Below are positions 63,149-64,000 of a stretch of 64,000 bases of DNA, piece after piece (positions within the stretch are counted from its first letter, which is position 1; each line of letters starts with the position of its first letter). A model generated the notes under the pieces. That model saw nothing but the letters and a program-made list of their open reading frames with translations. It was not told the origin of the DNA and ran no database searches. This stretch comes from Metabacillus mangrovi (lineage in GTDB: Bacteria; Bacillota; Bacilli; Bacillales; Bacillaceae). The position numbers and the translations under genes are program-made. The stretch is taken from the NCBI RefSeq assembly GCF_009711125.1, contig NZ_WMIB01000003.1:165162-229161 (forward strand), written 5' to 3'.

Positions 63149-63769
63149 TTGATAAAAAAAACGATCCAATACGGTTCTGCGGTTTTGCTTACAGGAATGC
63201 TTGCCGGCTGTAATTCAGGCGGCAATGACAATGCCACGAACTACAACGACAACATGCAGCCAGTAGGCATGTACTCAAACGAACATGACGGAAAAGGCCG
63301 CGATCATGCAGATAATGACGGGCCGATTACCGAGATGATGGATGGGGACCGCAATGACCGCCCAAACAGAATGACCAACGATAATGGTCCGGTTCCAGTA
63401 GCAGATGAGAACGGCTACTACTCGAATGATGACCAGAAAATTGCTGACAGAGTGGCAAAAAAAGTATCAGACATGAAAAATGTGGATGATGCGAGAACCG
63501 TCGTAACCGATGACAACGTGATCGTTGCAGTGGATACAAATGATAAAAACAACAAAAGTGTCAAAAATGCCATCGTTAAGGAAACAAGAGAGCTTGCAGA
63601 GGGCAGAAACGTCGATGTGTTTACGGATGAAGGATCGTTCAACCGCATCAAACAAATCGACACGAACATCCGGAACGACAAACCCCGCGAAACGATTGAT
63701 GCCGATATTCGAGATTTTATGAAAAATACCGGCAAAACCATTCAGCGCACGCTCAACCCGAACGAGTAA
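63149..63769 (+). CDS. coxA: YhcN/YlaJ-family sporulation lipoprotein CoxA
   Basis: A 206-residue lipoprotein: signal peptide with lipobox LAGC, an Asn/Asp-rich low-complexity segment (about 22-90), then a YhcN/YlaJ domain (DQKIADRVAKKVSDMKNVDDARTVVTDDNVIVAV, later RETIDADIRDFMKNTGKTIQRTLNP). In B. subtilis coxA (yrbB) lies right after safA and encodes a spore-cortex-associated protein of this family. The start is TTG, eight bases after AGGGGG. Confidence 0.88.
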   Translation: MIKKTIQYGSAVLLTGMLAGCNSGGNDNATNYNDNMQPVGMYSNEHDGKGRDHADNDGPITEMMDGDRNDRPNRMTNDNGPVPVADENGYYSNDDQKIADRVAKKVSDMKNVDDARTVVTDDNVIVAVDTNDKNNKSVKNAIVKETRELAEGRNVDVFTDEGSFNRIKQIDTNIRNDKPRETIDADIRDFMKNTGKTIQRTLNPNE

Positions 63770-63775
63770 TTTCAG

Positions 63776-63800
63776 CCAGGGATTTTTCCCTGGTTTTTAT
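63776..63800 (+). terminator. Terminator after coxA
   Basis: A 7-bp stem ccaggga / tccctgg with loop TTTT and a TTTTTAT tail. Confidence 0.85.
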
Positions 63801-63816
63801 TCTGTTTATCATTAAA

Positions 63817-63885
63817 GGCGAGAAGACCCCCACCTCAAGGAATGAGAAGGGCGCAGCCCAATGAGTAGGTGGGGGATGAATCGCC
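63817..63885. repeat. Nested palindrome, possible mobile-element end
   Basis: An outer GGCGA/TCGCC pair encloses a perfect 9-bp CCCCCACCT/AGGTGGGGG stem. The 31-nt apical part contains GAATGAGAAGGGCGCAGCCCAAT with further pairing potential. Such long GC-rich nested hairpins occur at ends of IS200/IS605-type elements and in the RNA guides of TnpB-like nucleases, but no transposase is visible and the element may extend past the window. Confidence 0.45.
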
Positions 63886-63886
63886 T

Positions 63887-63922
63887 TCGGACAAGAGATA
63901 GCTTTAGCTATCTCTTGTCCGA
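63887..63922. repeat. Perfect 16-bp inverted repeat
   Basis: TCGGACAAGAGATAGC, loop TTTA, and its exact complement. It lies directly beside the previous palindrome and overlaps the stop codon of the minus-strand gene. No T run follows on either strand, so it is not an ordinary terminator. Confidence 0.75.
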
Positions 63923-64000
63923 TTGTTCAAGTGCTACTTGCAATAGATGAAAAATAGCTTGTGTACGAGTGCCAAAGCCCTTTTCCTCTTTGAATCTGTC
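63908..64000 (-). CDS. Ribbon-helix-helix-like protein, C-terminal end (partial)
   Basis: A minus-strand frame enters from the right edge and ends with TAG at 63910-63908. The visible 30 residues read DRFKEEKGFGTRTQAIFHLL then QVALEQSDKR. The pattern (RFKEEKGF, turn, TRTQAIFHLLQVAL) closely resembles the helix-turn-helix part of CopG/Arc-type ribbon-helix-helix DNA-binding proteins or antitoxins. The N-terminal strand is outside the window. The stop codon lies inside the perfect hairpin. Confidence 0.55.
   Translation of the reverse strand, partial: DRFKEEKGFGTRTQAIFHLLQVALEQSDKR

Overview
The window is a chromosomal segment of a spore-forming, low-to-moderate GC Bacillaceae bacterium. The evidence is the gene order lonB-lonA-engB-hemAXCDBL-spoVID-ysxE-valS-folC-comC-spoIIB-maf-radC-mreBCD-minCD-spoIVFAB-rplU-prp-rpmA-spo0B-obg-pheB-pheA-niaR/nifS-nadBCA-safA-coxA, which is the backbone I know from Bacillus subtilis. 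Further support comes from the many sporulation genes, GAGGTG-type ribosome binding sites, frequent TTG/GTG starts, a T-box leader and an L21 leader. I cannot name the species.

Layout. 1-3254: end of lonB, then lonA and engB. 3281-3726: repeats. 3773-4255: membrane protein on the minus strand. 4392-10742: six-gene haem operon with a possible PerR box. 10774-11034: repeat dimer. 11151-13429: spoVID, ysxE and a tiny membrane gene. 13536-17963: valine T-box, valS and folC. 17979-36076: a block absent from this position in B. subtilis except for comC. It holds a membrane-bound diguanylate cyclase, a secreted VWA protein, three minus-strand minor-pilin genes, three uncharacterised envelope genes, then pilB-pilT-pilC-pilA-pilD(comC)-pilM-pilN-pilO. 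36129-41170: spoIIB and a GerA-type germinant receptor operon with a 52-residue extra gene. 41196-46930: maf, radC, mreBCD, minCD. 47054-51690: repeat unit, spoIVFAB, an RNase E/G gene, then L21 leader-rplU-prp-rpmA. 52025-55335: spo0B, obg, pheB, pheA. 55376-55710: repeats. 55771-61104: nifS-niaR divergent from nadBCA around a NiaR-type operator. 61321-63800: safA and coxA. 63817-64000: strong palindromes and the end of a ribbon-helix-helix-like gene.

How the genes work together. The most distinctive part is a complete Gram-positive type IV pilus system built around the prepilin peptidase gene. A c-di-GMP synthase stands at one end, and its PilB ATPase carries the N-terminal double repeat typical of c-di-GMP-binding MshEN domains. 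The VWA protein lies tail to tail with the minor pilins and is a candidate pilus-tip adhesin. An acidic membrane protein, a PRC-barrel protein and a VanW-family protein precede pilB and are candidates for envelope accessories. The rest is conserved housekeeping and sporulation sequence. It is punctuated by a family of ~127-bp repeat units found at four intergenic loci, three of them as tandem dimers with the same period.
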